A DNA stretch of 64,000 nt, from NCBI RefSeq assembly GCF_000189635.1, contig NW_002476270.1, positions 364,244 to 428,243 on the forward strand, given 5' to 3'. Positions 1 to 13,300 of this stretch are shown here, one piece after another; position 1 is the first letter of the stretch, and every line of letters starts with the position of its first letter. The notes beneath the pieces were generated by a model that worked only from the letters and a program-made list of their open reading frames with translations, was not told the origin of the DNA and made no database searches. A program made the translations under genes and the position numbers. This stretch comes from Tetrahymena thermophila SB210. Taxonomy: Eukaryota; Ciliophora; Oligohymenophorea; Hymenostomatida; Tetrahymenidae.

Positions 1-1018
1 CTATTATTTTACATGAAAATTTATTACATATTTCTTTGCAAAATGTTTTATAAATTAGAAATTTATAAAAAATGCAAAATATTTCTTACAATTCAAATAT
101 TTCATTTAATCTTTTAAATTTTCTGATAAACTCTAAAAATTATATGATATAAACAAACAGTTCATTTAAAAATCAAATAATTTGAATTAAATAAATTAAG
201 AAATATTTTATAGGTTTAAGTATAAATTTATTTAATTACTTATTTTAAATAAATTCACTCAACTAAATATTTTACTTAAATTTGCTTGATTAAATATTTA
301 AAGTCAATTCACTCAATTAAATATTTTAAGTAAATTTTTTCAATTAAATATTTTAATTAATTTTTTTTATGAAATTAATTATTTAAAAAAAAATGTTTTA
401 GGCAATTTTTAGCTTAAATCAATATTAATATTTTTGATGTATTATAAAATAATTCAACATATTAATTTATGAGAATAATTCTGATATGAATTTAGTTAAT
501 CAATTAAAAATACTGACTAGATAGATCATATTTTAATTATATAATATTGTATTTATAAAAAGTAATCTTTTATTTTGTTTTTTGGGGATAATATGGATCA
601 AGAAATTTAAAGAAATATCCTTTCTTTAATAAAAAAGAGAAAGAATTACCTGAACATGATTGAATAAAATATGAATAATAGTGATTCTCTATTCATAAAA
701 TGTTTTCGTTTATCAGAGAATATTAATCCTATTTTGAATTATAATAAAAATGCTTCGTCGATAATGCAAAGAAATTTCTTTTTATTATGCTCATTATTAT
801 CTAATACTATTTATATTTAAAATTCTTATAATAAACTTAACTTAATCTACAAAATATGCGAATAATATGAAATATTTGAATAATAAAAGATTGCATATAA
901 TGCTAAGTTTTAAATTTCATAGTTATCTAGATTGGCTGTAAATCCAACAAGAACTGATATTGGGTTAAATATACCAGAAAATATCACATCATAAGAGTTG
1001 TAAAAAGATTTATAAAAA
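1..1018. other. AT-rich spacer, no gene seen
   Basis: I see no gene here. The stretch is very AT-rich. Around positions 245-360 a motif of the form CAATTAAATATTTTA recurs about three times in slightly varied tandem copies; otherwise there is only low-complexity sequence. The right part is presumably the 5' flank of the gene at 1019. Confidence 0.6.
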
Positions 1019-1342
1019 ATGGCTAAAACAATTACTCTACCAGAGGAAATGAGCTTTCCTACTGTGCTTGAAAGTTTATGTAATGTCCTTAATTTAACTT
1101 ACAATATGTTTGCTGATAGTAGCTACTCAAATAAAGATTGCTTTGATTTAATTACTAAAATTGATAACATAATTTATACTAAGTTTATATAGCCTTTGAT
1201 TGATGTTTATTTTTAAGCTTCAGAATAACTTATTACAGAAGATTTTTAGAAATTAAATGAAATAATTTTTGATGAAGATAAACATTTAGAATATACTTCT
1301 ATCTCACAAATGATTCAAGATTTTGAAAATAACTAAAATTGA
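1019..1342 (+). CDS. small hypothetical protein, 107 aa
   Basis: Single-exon frame of 107 codons plus TGA, with TAA/TAG read as Gln. The protein begins MAKTITLPEEMSF and ends DFENNQN. It is acidic and looks mostly helical, with hydrophobic heptad-like positions (for example VLESLCNVLNLTYNMF at residues 16-31) and no signal peptide or membrane segment. Base composition is clearly less AT-rich than the flanks, which supports real coding. I do not recognise the family; it could be a small helical subunit of a complex. It lies about 520 bases upstream of the next gene on the same strand. Confidence 0.7.
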
Positions 1343-1865
1343 AATAAAAATTCTATGAAATTAATTACATTTTTTTAAAATTATATTGATTTCTTCAATA
1401 GATATTTATTTGTATTTTATTGATTAAATATTTTTATTAAAAATATAAATTTCAGAGAACTTTTAAATAGATTATTAGAATGAAATAAGTTAAAAATTAT
1501 TTTTATAATTTTACCTTAACAAATAAATATTTTTGCTTAAATTGAAATTTAACAGAAAAGATTGCGAATCAAATTTTATTTAATGGCAAATCTTAATGTT
1601 TGAGAAAATTCAAATAAAATGTAATTTATATTTTAAGATATATATATTTCTAATACCTCTTGATTTATATAAACGAATGATTTAATTTAATTGCTGTTGT
1701 TGTTTTTTAACTTATTTCAAATTAAAAAAAAGGGAAAGTACTCAATTAGTTAGTTGTTTAGACTGAATATCATTCAAGAAAATTTAATTTTTACAAATTA
1801 ATTAAATCAAAAGAGAGGTTTGATATACTTTACTTAAAAATACTTCAAGTATATCTTCTTGAAAA
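1343..1865. other. AT-rich spacer
   Basis: Intergenic region between two + genes. It presumably carries the 3' UTR of the first and the promoter of the second. No frame with coding-like composition and no RNA gene is visible. Confidence 0.5.
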
Positions 1866-4800
1866 ATGATGATTCATTCAACAGAAGGTGTGAATTCAAA
1901 TAAAAATTAAAAGGCTATTTTAAGAAAGGGTCATAATCATCCAAATTTATTGAATTAAAGAAATTTATCAGAGTAGAGGAATATTTAATATAAGCCTACA
2001 TAGCAGCAACATAATGGCTTATTGTTAGAGCATAATATTAGTCAACAAGAAAATATATAATTTAATGTAAATAGAATCCAATAGGGTTCTTCATGTTAGA
2101 TTTAGTATTTCTTTCCTAAATCAGTTAAAAGAGGAGCAAGAAATAGAACTCCTGGCAATGAAAGTAAAAGTGGATTTTCAATAAATAGCTTGAATGACAA
2201 TGAATAATAAAACATATTAATTCATGCTAAAAGCGGCGATTGTGATTTTAAAACTACCTAAGCTTAATTCTGCGAAGGTAATTCTCACTTTAAGTATCTA
2301 TATTTGAGTTGCATTAATAATAAATATATTTAAGTGGTTGCATTATATGTTTTATTAACATAGTTGATATAAATTTGTTGCAAAAGAGAGATATATCAAG
2401 GAAACCAGTTTCAAATAGTGTTGCTCAATCTCTGGCTACAAAAAATGTGAATGATTTAATGAATCAACAAAAAAGGTCTTCATCATCAAAAGCAATTTCA
2501 TCTAATAATACAAATAATTTAATATCTACTCAAGTTATTCTTTAAGAGAGTTAAAATAGTAGATAGTAGATGTCATCTGCTTAAAAAGGATAATCAAGAA
2601 CTCCTAAAAATAATAAAACAAAATTAAATTCTTAATTAACACCATCTCTTGAAAGAAAGAAGAATTCAAATTCAGTGATTTCAAATAAACGATCAACTTC
2701 AATTAACAAGCAAGTAGCTTAATAGCCTAGCTAAGGATCCTAAAAAAAGGTAAATTTTTTAATTTAAATAAATTTGTTAATTTCATGTGGTAAAATAAAA
2801 TTAGAATGATAATAAGCCAATAGTTATCCAGTAACAAAGTAAACAACCCTAGCTTAGATTAGCTTCAAAATCTTCCTTATAAAAAAATAGAAAATCGTAA
2901 TTTAGTTATTTATATAGCTTTAAATAAAGTTATGTCCATTTAATTTAATATTAGTGAGTCTATACGCTACAGGATTAAGACTGTTGGTAACGAAGAAGAT
3001 GATTCAGATGAGGGATTCAATCCTGAAATTATTAATTTAAATAATTTAGAAGATAATGACACACCATTGAGTAAATTTAAAGATGTTATTCTCTCTAACT
3101 AAAAATAACAACCAAGCGATTTATTGAATCCTCCAAGAGTAAATTTTTTAAAAAAATTCAATTTATTTGAAGCTTCAAAATTAATAGTACCCTCCAAAAA
3201 TAAAATTTCAAAGAGATGTAGGCAGAGTTCAAGGAAACATCTAGGAGTGCACTGTACTAAAAAATTTCCTAAATTAGGGGTAAATTTATAATAATTTAAT
3301 TAGTAATTAACTTTAACAAATAATTCAATAGTGAACATAAGCTACAATAGTAAAAAGGAAATAGTAATTAAAGTATTTAGCTAAAATAAAAAGATGCAAC
3401 AGATAAATCTCCAAATGCCAAATTAATTAACTCTAAATAAGTAAATATGAGTGGAAATTAGCTTGTAAAAACTGAAAATTAAGGAGTGGAAGTAAATCGA
3501 ATTAGAGCTATTTCTTCAAACGGTGTAAGAAAAAGAATTTTGACAAAAAGCAATGAAAAGCTAAGAACAAATTTGCATATAAATACAGACAATTATTGTG
3601 AAATCGATTTACCTCAATAAAGTTTATATTAAGCTGGTGGAGCAGCCACTACAACTCTAGATTCCAAAGGGTCGACAAAGCATACAAATACTATTAAATT
3701 TTCAAGTAGAATAGACACACAAAGTCTGTTCAACAACAATAAAGCTTAGTTAAATAATAATCCAAAATTGGTAAAAGTTAATTCTTCTAGTGATAAAGGT
3801 AATTAAAATAGAGCTTAGAGGATAAAAACTGAAGGAGATGAAGTCTCCTTACCAAATTACTCTCCAAGTAATCCAAAGACATACAATGTCAATAACTATT
3901 TACATCTTTCTAACAAACTAGAAGAGGATAGATTATTTAAGCAAGATAATTTTCTTGTTTAGTATTAACCTTAAAGTAATAAATCTCATAATAGTGATGT
4001 TCTACTTTTTACATCTCAAAAAAAATCTTCAAATAAATCTAACTAAGATATTAAATATTTAGAAAGCGATTAACAAAAATAATGTGCAACAAATTAAGTA
4101 TAAGAAAATACAATTTAAAGTGATTAAATAATTTCTCCTTAGTTTTAAAAATTAAGATTTAAAAATACTTAAGCTATAACATATGAGAGAAACTATTCTG
4201 CAGATGGAACTAGAAACAAATAAAATTAAGATCTTAATAGCAATTTAAAATAATTAAAGAAAAAAAAATTAATGATAAAAACTATTAATCCATATAAATC
4301 AGAAGAGAAAAAGGAAATTTCTTCTTAATCTGAAACCCCATCTAGCGCTCATAGCTCAATTATGTTCAGTAGTATTGGAAACAATAATGGAATATTAACT
4401 AAAAATACTGATACTTTCTCTAAAAGTCCTTTGAGTTTAAGGAAATCAGATGGTGTTAATATTGTGAAAAGCCACAATTAGTAAGGAATACTATAATCTC
4501 AGTTTAGTAGTGGCTAATAAAATTTTGAAAACCAATAAAATGTGAGAGAAAGCATAGCAAGTGATTATTAATCTAATTAAATTTATCAGAGTGTTTAACA
4601 TAATTATTCTAGTAAAAAAATGGTTGATTGGATAGAAATAACAAGCCCAAACAACATCCATTTAAGCTCTGATTAAAACTCTAATGCAATTATAGATAAT
4701 AAGAAACAACAAAAAATCATGCTACGTCCAACAAAAGTTACATCAAACGAAAGAAAAAATAACAATAATAGTAGTAATGGAAGCAGATCACAAATAAAAT

Positions 4801-6800
4801 AATTATGCAACACTAACTCAAATAATAACATACTTTAATCTTCATAAAATATAGCAAATAATCAAATTTTATATAATAGTAATAATTAATAAATTAATTA
4901 AAAGGGTTATTTTTCCGTTCCTATGCAGCTAATAGCAGCTCCTTAGCAAAATCTTTACTAGGAAAGTGGTTAGTAGAAAAATTACTTTTCATCCCAAAAA
5001 TTTACAAACGAATTTCGACTCTCTGTTGAGACATTTCAGCCTTCAGAAAAAAAAGATAAAAATTAATCTACAAACTCTCTTTTATCTTCATCTAACAATA
5101 ATAATCCCAATTTTAATATAATTTTCAACTCCAATAAATCAAATGATGCTAAGGAACTAAAAACAATAAAATAACAGATAAATTTTTATTCTAATATTGA
5201 TGAGGATTAATAAAAGCAAAAATAAATTTTAGATTCCATAAAATCTGATGCAATGAAAAGCATATTGAGATAATCCTTAGAAAAAGGAAAAGATTAATCA
5301 CAATTCTAATCAGATTCTATCTAAGAATTGTAAAAAGACCTCCATGAAATGAAACTAAATGTTTAAATAGAAAATATGAATTAAAATTTTGCTACTTTAA
5401 ATAAAAACTTGAAGGAAATGAACAATGACTTAAATTTAGAATACTCAAATATCATTCCAAGAGATTCTAGAAGTAATATTTTAGAAAATATAGACAGCTA
5501 TCATTTTGATAAAATTCCAGAAAATGATAGTAATAATCATTCTAAAAGTATAATTAATTGTCACGTTAGTATTTTAAATAATAACTAGTAGGATTCTTTT
5601 AAATACACAAACGAAACAAGCTAAAATGATAATTAACAAGCTGAAAAAATGCAGTAACTAGTTAATAATTTTGATTTTTCTGATATTTAAGAGGGACCTG
5701 ATGATAAAGATATTATGTCGTAATTAGAAAAAGAAAAAACTGAGTTTGAGTAAAAGCTATTGTAAGAAAAAATAAAATTTGAACAAAGATAGCAGCAATT
5801 AAAATAAGAGTTCATTTATTAAAAATAAAAACTGATTTAGTAACAGTAAATGAGACTAAAAAATAGCAATGGGCAAGCTAGCTCAGTAAAAAATTAATTT
5901 GAATAAAATTAATCTAAAAACAACAGCTTACAAAATAAAGAAGATAATTTTGCTCTTTCTCCTTTTTCTAGTTAAGAACAACAAGACGTAAAAGAACAAA
6001 ACCATAACTAGTAAAGATAAAATTTAAATATGAAAAAAAATAACTCTTTTACACAATATCCTAGTAACTGTGGATAAAAAATGTTGTAATTTGCTGATAA
6101 AAGCTTAGACTTAAGCTTCACTAAAAATCCGAATTTAGAAAATGATGTTTCAAAGCTATTTAGACAAGAATAGATAAGTCAAATACTTCCTGAGAGTTAA
6201 TGCTCTTTCCTAAGCGAGGTCGAAAATATATTAGAAACTAATAACAACTCTAATTTATTTACAAATGGAGGAAACTAAGCCATGAAAAATTAAAATATTC
6301 ATTAAGGTTTTAACTAAGATGGAATAAATGTAATAAACCTATAAAACTAATCTTCAGCAAAAAATATCAGCCAAAGTACTAAGTTCTAAGAAAATCAATC
6401 AGCAATATAAAAGTAAAACTTTTTCCCTACTATCAGTCCTCAATCTTCCTCTTAAAGTTTATCAGATAAATAATATAAGCACATGAATTCTAATAATTAA
6501 CAATTTCCTAATATTCATATAAATGCAAATATGGTTAACATTCCTAAATAATAAAGAAAGAATAATTTTTAAATACATGAATAAATTTAATAATAGCTAG
6601 TTATTGAAGAGCAAGATTGTGAGCAATCTTAAGACTCATCAATACAGATATAATACCATCAATAAAACAAAATTGCCAATTTCAATTCATAAAATTCAAA
6701 TAGAATGCCTCCTCTTCCTCTTAATGTAGGATAACTTCAAAAATTAAAAAAAAATAATTTATGCTAAACTTCATAAAAATTTTCAAACTTAAAGAATTGA
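1866..6800 (+). CDS. large N/S/Q-rich protein with short coiled coil, 1544 aa
   Basis: Six exons join in one frame: 1866-2277, 2364-2749, 2805-2896, 2955-3138, 3188-3279 and 3332-6800. The five introns are 49-86 nt, GT-AG and AT-rich, and the total is 1544 codons plus TGA at 6798-6800. Two ATGs sit side by side at 1866 and 1869; the first is used here. The protein is dominated by Asn, Ser, Gln and Lys and is probably largely disordered. One charged Glu/Lys/Gln-rich segment (about residues 1182-1235, containing EKEKTEFEQKLLQEK) should form a coiled coil. No signal peptide, membrane segment or catalytic motif is visible. I do not recognise it. A structural or regulatory scaffold role is only a guess from composition. 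Confidence 0.85.
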
Positions 6801-7383
6801 TTTATTAATGAATTCAAATTCATTGAATTGAAAATAAAAAACATTTTTAACAAATTTAAACACTAATCTTTCGTATTGATAATTACTTATTACTATTTTC
6901 AAATTTATTTTCAATTTTTTAAAAGAAAAAAAATAGTTTTTTCATTTTATCTGTTTAATTGTATTATGAGAATAATTTATAATGGCTAAAGGATCTAAAA
7001 GCTTAAAATGATGATTTGTTAATCATATGATTTTTTTAAAATTAATTGTCAGCGTAGTATTGAGAGTTTTTAGCTAATTTCTGAGAAGAATCTCGTTTTT
7101 GCAAAATATAAAATTTTAATTTATTTTGCCATTTAAATTAAATAAGAATCCTTAACTAAATTAAGGTATTAACATTCAGTAAATTTTATTTTATTTTTAA
7201 CTGTATAAATAAATATTGATTAATATAAATTCAAAAAAACTTTTAAGAATTTTAGATATTTATTGTAAATAAATTAACAAAAATATATTTAATCTGATTT
7301 TAACACAAAAAACATTAAAAAATATAAATGACTAAACTACTTTCATAAACTTTTTTAATTTCTTAGTAACAAATTAATTTTAA
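6801..7383. other. AT-rich spacer between convergent genes
   Basis: Shared 3' flank of the + gene ending at 6800 and the - gene ending at 7384. No coding-like frame or RNA gene is seen. Confidence 0.5.
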
Positions 7384-10300
7384 TCAATTTTAATTTTCAT
7401 CATCTATGTTACCAAATGAGAATTAATTATTTAATGATTTAATATTAAAACTGATAAGTAAATCTTTTTTTGAATCTAATGCTTTGCTTGAACTTAAATC
7501 TATAAATTTCTTAAAATTTTTAATTTAGATTTTGGCTAAACCTCCTTTTAAAATAGATCGCCTTAATTTTGACCAACTATAATTATTGTAAATATATTTT
7601 AAAGTTTAAATAATAAATTTACTTATGAAAAACTTTGAAAGGGTTGTATTTTTAATTAAAAAGCAAATTGTAAAGTAAAAAATTATTTTTAAACAAGTAC
7701 TTTCGAACCCATAGTTAGTTATTTAATAATGTGCTTGATATAATTTAAAATATATTAAGTAAGCACTTATTTCTTAAAAAGAAGTATTAATATCTTCTAA
7801 AAATTACACCAAGAAGGCTTAATGTTAATTAACCTTTTTTAATTTTAAAGATTAATGCTTAAATATTAAAGATGAAAGGAAAATTAACTTACCAAACATC
7901 ATTATAAATAATGCAATCAAAATGAACGAAAAAATAAAATTAAGGTACATTTTATCATCATTCAATTACTCAAACAAAGCAATCCAAAAAATTAAGAGAA
8001 CATAATTGGCTGATTATGATTCTAATTTGTTTATTTTATCATCTTAATATGGTTTAAAGAGCACTAAAGAAGCACTGTAGATTAACTATACAAATATAAC
8101 TGAAGTTAGTTAAATTTGAGGTTTATTATTGTAGTAGGTTGACAAAAATAAAATTATTATTTTATACCAAGTTTTAATAAACTCCCACCACCATCTGTTT
8201 CTGTTAAAGTCTTGAAAAAAATAACCATATCTTCTTATAACATTTGTTGATACATTGTCGAACATTTTAGAATGGTTTCTATATAATACATATAGCATAA
8301 TTAAAGGATAGATAATTGTGACTACTACTAAAATAGGAAGTATTAAAAATGCTATGTAGAATTTATGCTCAGTATTATAACATTCTTAATTCATCTAACT
8401 TTTCATGTAGTAAGTATCTCCAAACTTTTGACAAATAATAATTTCTAATGCAGCCTAGTAAATATTCTATGAAGCAATATAACTGAATACAATTATTGTA
8501 CTAATTGCCATGTTTAAATTATTATATTTGATTTACAAATTATAATATTAATTTGGCATAAAATATTATATTCCAATAATAATTAGGTTAACAGAAATAT
8601 ATATTAGTTACAAAAACACACATGGAAGCACAATTGAGATGTACAAAAATCTTAAGTATTGTATTGGTATGTTGAAATTTAACCTACTCAAGCTGCAATC
8701 AATTGAATATAAAAATACCAATATCGGCTATGAAAATGCTTGAGGAAAGGCAAATAAGTTCTAGAATAATCCAGGAAATGTAAAACCAATACTAGACTTT
8801 AAAGCAGAGACAACATAAAATTAATTTATAAAGATCTTGGAGATTAATGTAGATTAAAGTATAAATTATGATACTCCCATCTAGAGAATTTTAAGCGAGG
8901 ATATTATACGAATTTGACACATTTCAATATTGCTATCCTAAGAATCTATAATTAAAAAAACTAGATAGAATACTATCCCAAACAATACTAATATTTATTT
9001 AAATGAATTTGTTTAAATGGAAGAGCATAATGAGCATTAAATGCTTTTCGTACCTAATTGACTATCTTTTCCATATTATTTTCCCCATATTTTTCCATAA
9101 TTATCACAAGATGAGCATAAAGCCCCTGTGTATCCCTCTTAACAGTACCCTTTTGATGAGTCTCCATTCCAAGGGTTTGAAAGCTGATCACATTAGTATA
9201 TATCATCAGAATAATTACTTTTTCTCCTATTTTTTTAATAATAATTCTTAAATGTTAAAATTTAAATTTTTAATTAAATAAATACCAGTAATTCTCCCTT
9301 AACACAATTTGGTTTAACTCACAATAACTAGTTTATTAATTGTCACAATTTTTGCACTAAATTTAATCTCCTATTTAGGGATAAATGAGGGAATAGGTTC
9401 CATTTAAACATTAAATGCACTCTTACATTTAACAGCCTTAGCATACTGAGTTATAGTACTCACCAGCTTAACAACTTCTAAAATAAAGAAATATACCTAT
9501 ATTATCTACATTAATAAATTGATTAGTGCTATTTAGAGTCTTCATTCCACTAAGCTAAAGCAAGATAGTAGCATTTTTAGAAGGAACTCCTGTAATTTTA
9601 AAATTATTCATAAAGCATCCTATTTTTTTGGGTGAGTAATAAGCATATTCAACTAATGTTGCACCTTCTATTTTTACAATTTGATCTTATAAAAATATAC
9701 TATTTTGTTAAATATATATCCTACAGCTATATGAGCTTATTTCTTAAAATAACTCTTAACTAATTTAACTAACAATTGCTATTTGTTAAAAATTGAAATA
9801 ATTAGACAGAAAATGAGTAGAAAAAAAATTGATTACTTTTTATAAATCTATCTGTTTCACTTAATTTTTAAACTCATCTAAAAATTAAATAGTCAAGTCA
9901 AAGTTACTTTACCGACTTCTAAAATTGTAAAAGGTAATATCTGGGTAATTTTTAATATCCACATCAAAATCTTTGCTTGGTAAAACAGAAGCAAATTAAG
10001 GATAACTCGCAATCTAATTACCAAAGATTATAGCTTTATTAGATTTGCATTAATTCTAACTAAACGTTTTACAAGAATCTCTTTTAGAGTTGCCTCTTTC
10101 AACCAAAAACTAAGGCTTTTTATCTAAATATCATATGACTCCTCCTATTCCAGCTGCGTTATTTATAAAGTTTGAGTTAGAAATTATTATATCTGAACCA
10201 TACACTAAAATAACTCCTCCACTCCTGTTATCATATTTTTAATTAAAACTTGTAGAAATAAAATTATTAAAACTTGATCAAAATTTTAATAAATTCAAAG

Positions 10301-13300
10301 ACTATTATTTTTTAATTTATTTTTTTTATACAAATAAAATACTTTAATTTCTAATAGATAAATCAACAACTCTTTCCATATAATTTTATTATTTGAATTT
10401 ATTGTGATAATATTGATAGATGCTAATTATGTTTACCATATTTAATAATAATTAGTATTTTGAAATTTAAATTTGTCTATTCAAATTAGTAATTTTTTGA
10501 GTAATTAAAGTAAAATGAAAAATAAATACCCTAAAGCTTAGCTATTTTAAAAAATTGAGTTCACAATGTAAGAGTTATTTCCATTAGATTGAGTTATATA
10601 CAGAACTCCTCCATCACTAAAAGCTTTACAAAATTATGAACTGAAGTTGGAGATTTAAAATTAGGTAGCTTAATTAATATATAAATCCTCCACTCTAACT
10701 AGATTAGCAATTCTGAGTTTATATTTTATATAACATCAAGATTCCGTTTTCAAAATAAATACTTCCTCCATTACTTGATTTAGAATTTAAAAACTAGGAA
10801 TTATTTATTTTTAAATTAGAGAATTAAGAATATATTGATCCTCCTTGCTATAAGCCTTAATTACTGTCAAAAGAAGATCCTTCAATTTATAACTCACTTT
10901 AAGACAAAAATATCGAACCACCTTAATTAGCTATGTTATTTTTAAAAGTTGAGTATTTTATACTAACTAATGATTTTTGGTCTATGTTGACAATTGAATT
11001 CAATTGATTAAATCCGTTTGATTAATTGTGCAAAAGTTTTAAGTTTAAAATTTAGAGGATTGACTGAGTAATCATTAAAACCTAAGTTGCATCGTTATTT
11101 GTTATTTCTGTATTTTAAAGAGTACCTTAATTTTAATTTTATATAATAGCTATATTGTTGAATCCTTTGTTTAAATTAGCAACAAATTTATCAAAATCAA
11201 AATCGCTAAATGTTTTTATTGAAACGAGAGTATTTTGATTAGTAAAATCACTATTTTAGCTGATGATAAAATTAGTAATCTTCAATGTCTGACATATAAT
11301 TTGTAGTACACTATACTACTATATATTATTATTAAATATATTATTGCTTAGAGTTATATTTTAAATTTAAATGTAATCATTATTTATTTACTAATTGATT
11401 TCAAAAAAACTAAATAATTTTTAATTTCCTACTAATTAAATATTATTCATTTCAAATGTTTATATATCTTGAATTAAAAACTGGATATAATCTTTTTAAG
11501 AAATTGCTGGTTATATTTATAAGTTATTTAAAGATGCTAGATCATATCCTGAAAATGAAGTGAGTAGGTCTTCAGTAGCAATAATTTTGTATTGTGTTGT
11601 ATTTTTTTTTGAAATAATGTATACCTGCGAGTGGTTTGAGAACTAAAAAGGAGGAAAGGGTGGTAAAATTGTTTCTCTTTCAACTGATAAGTTAAAGATA
11701 AGTTACTGAATAGGAAAATAGTTCTATATCTTTTGATATATACTCTGAATATACTGTAATACCGAAGCAAATTAGTCTGAAGTAATATTTTCTTGGCAGA
11801 TTGACTAGCCAAATACAGGAAGTTATATTTAAGCGATTTAAAATCCAGAAAATAAAATAAGCTTTGCATACACATTTTCTTTTGTGTCGAATATTTCATA
11901 ATCTGCTACTTTTCCAAGCATCTATTAGTCTTATGAATAAATACCTTACAATGATATTGTTTAATCGAGTCTATTAATTTTATAGGTCTATATTTGATAA
12001 GTATATACATCAAAGAAATAATCTTTATTGATAAAAATTATCCTGTTGTCAACTGGAGTAAATATGGGGTTTAGAGGATTTTAAAGAAGGGTATATGTAA
12101 ATCTTCCTTAAGATACTAATTATAAAGTTGAAAGCTCATTAATTTGATAAATTCCTAAGCAACTTTATATAATATAATCAAGATCTAAATTTATATCAAG
12201 TTTATAAGAATATCCAATGCAAGGGCTAGTAACTTAACCTACTAGAACCAAATCATAAGGATTTAACAAATTTAATGAAAAATCATGTATTCTTTTAATA
12301 AAAACCCAATATATTTCATTATTAAAAAAAAATTTTAAATAGGTTATTTTAATAAGAAAATTTTTTAAGATTAAAATCAAAATAGTTCAAATTAGATTAA
12401 ATAAGTTTACAAGTAGATAAAACTCTGCTAAAATTAATGAAAAATAATAAGTTTAATTTAGTTTTTTAAATGTTGCAAAGAAAAAGTTTTGAATTAAAAA
12501 TAAAAATAAAATATATGTAGATTTTTACATAACCATTGGTGTATTATAGAATATGCGCGTGAGAGCTTATTCCAGGGAGCAAAAGCGTTTATTATTTTAA
12601 AATAGCAAGCTCCTAAGATAATACCATTTAAGCAATTTATCCATTCAAAGTCGGAGCTATTAAAATATAGCTTGTAGATTACTCAATCACTAAGCTATTT
12701 ACTATAGCTTCATTGAGGAGCTATAAGTTAAATATTTAATTGAATTATTAATGTTATGATGAAAGATTAAGAGTGTATCCAATGATCTATCCTTAAGTAG
12801 TAGTAACAAAAAAAGTTTTAAGTGGCACAATAGCTTTAAGTTCTACAATAGAAGAGTTTTTGTCAATCGAAATTTATTAAAATATTATATATGCATTAAC
12901 ATCTAAAATTGTTATATTATTTACATACGAGCAGATCAAATATCCTTGAATTTAGGTTTTTCTGAAAAATTTTTGTTTTTAGACTTTAATTATAGATAAA
13001 GTATTTATATCAAAAAATACAGTTTATTCGCAAGTTAGTAATGCAGCGATTGAAGTTTAACCTTTGATGAGGATGAATTCACTTTAGGCATCTATATATA
13101 AGTCTGCAGCATAAAATCCATATCTTAATTGCTTAGACTTATAATCCCAAAGCTAAACAATATTGCCTTCCTGGTAGAATATAATTCCTTATTATGTTTA
13201 AAGAGTGGACATCACACCTATAAATTTTTAAAATATTTTAATAAAAACCATATAAAATATTAATATAAATAAAGAGGTTAAATAACTATGAAGGACTATA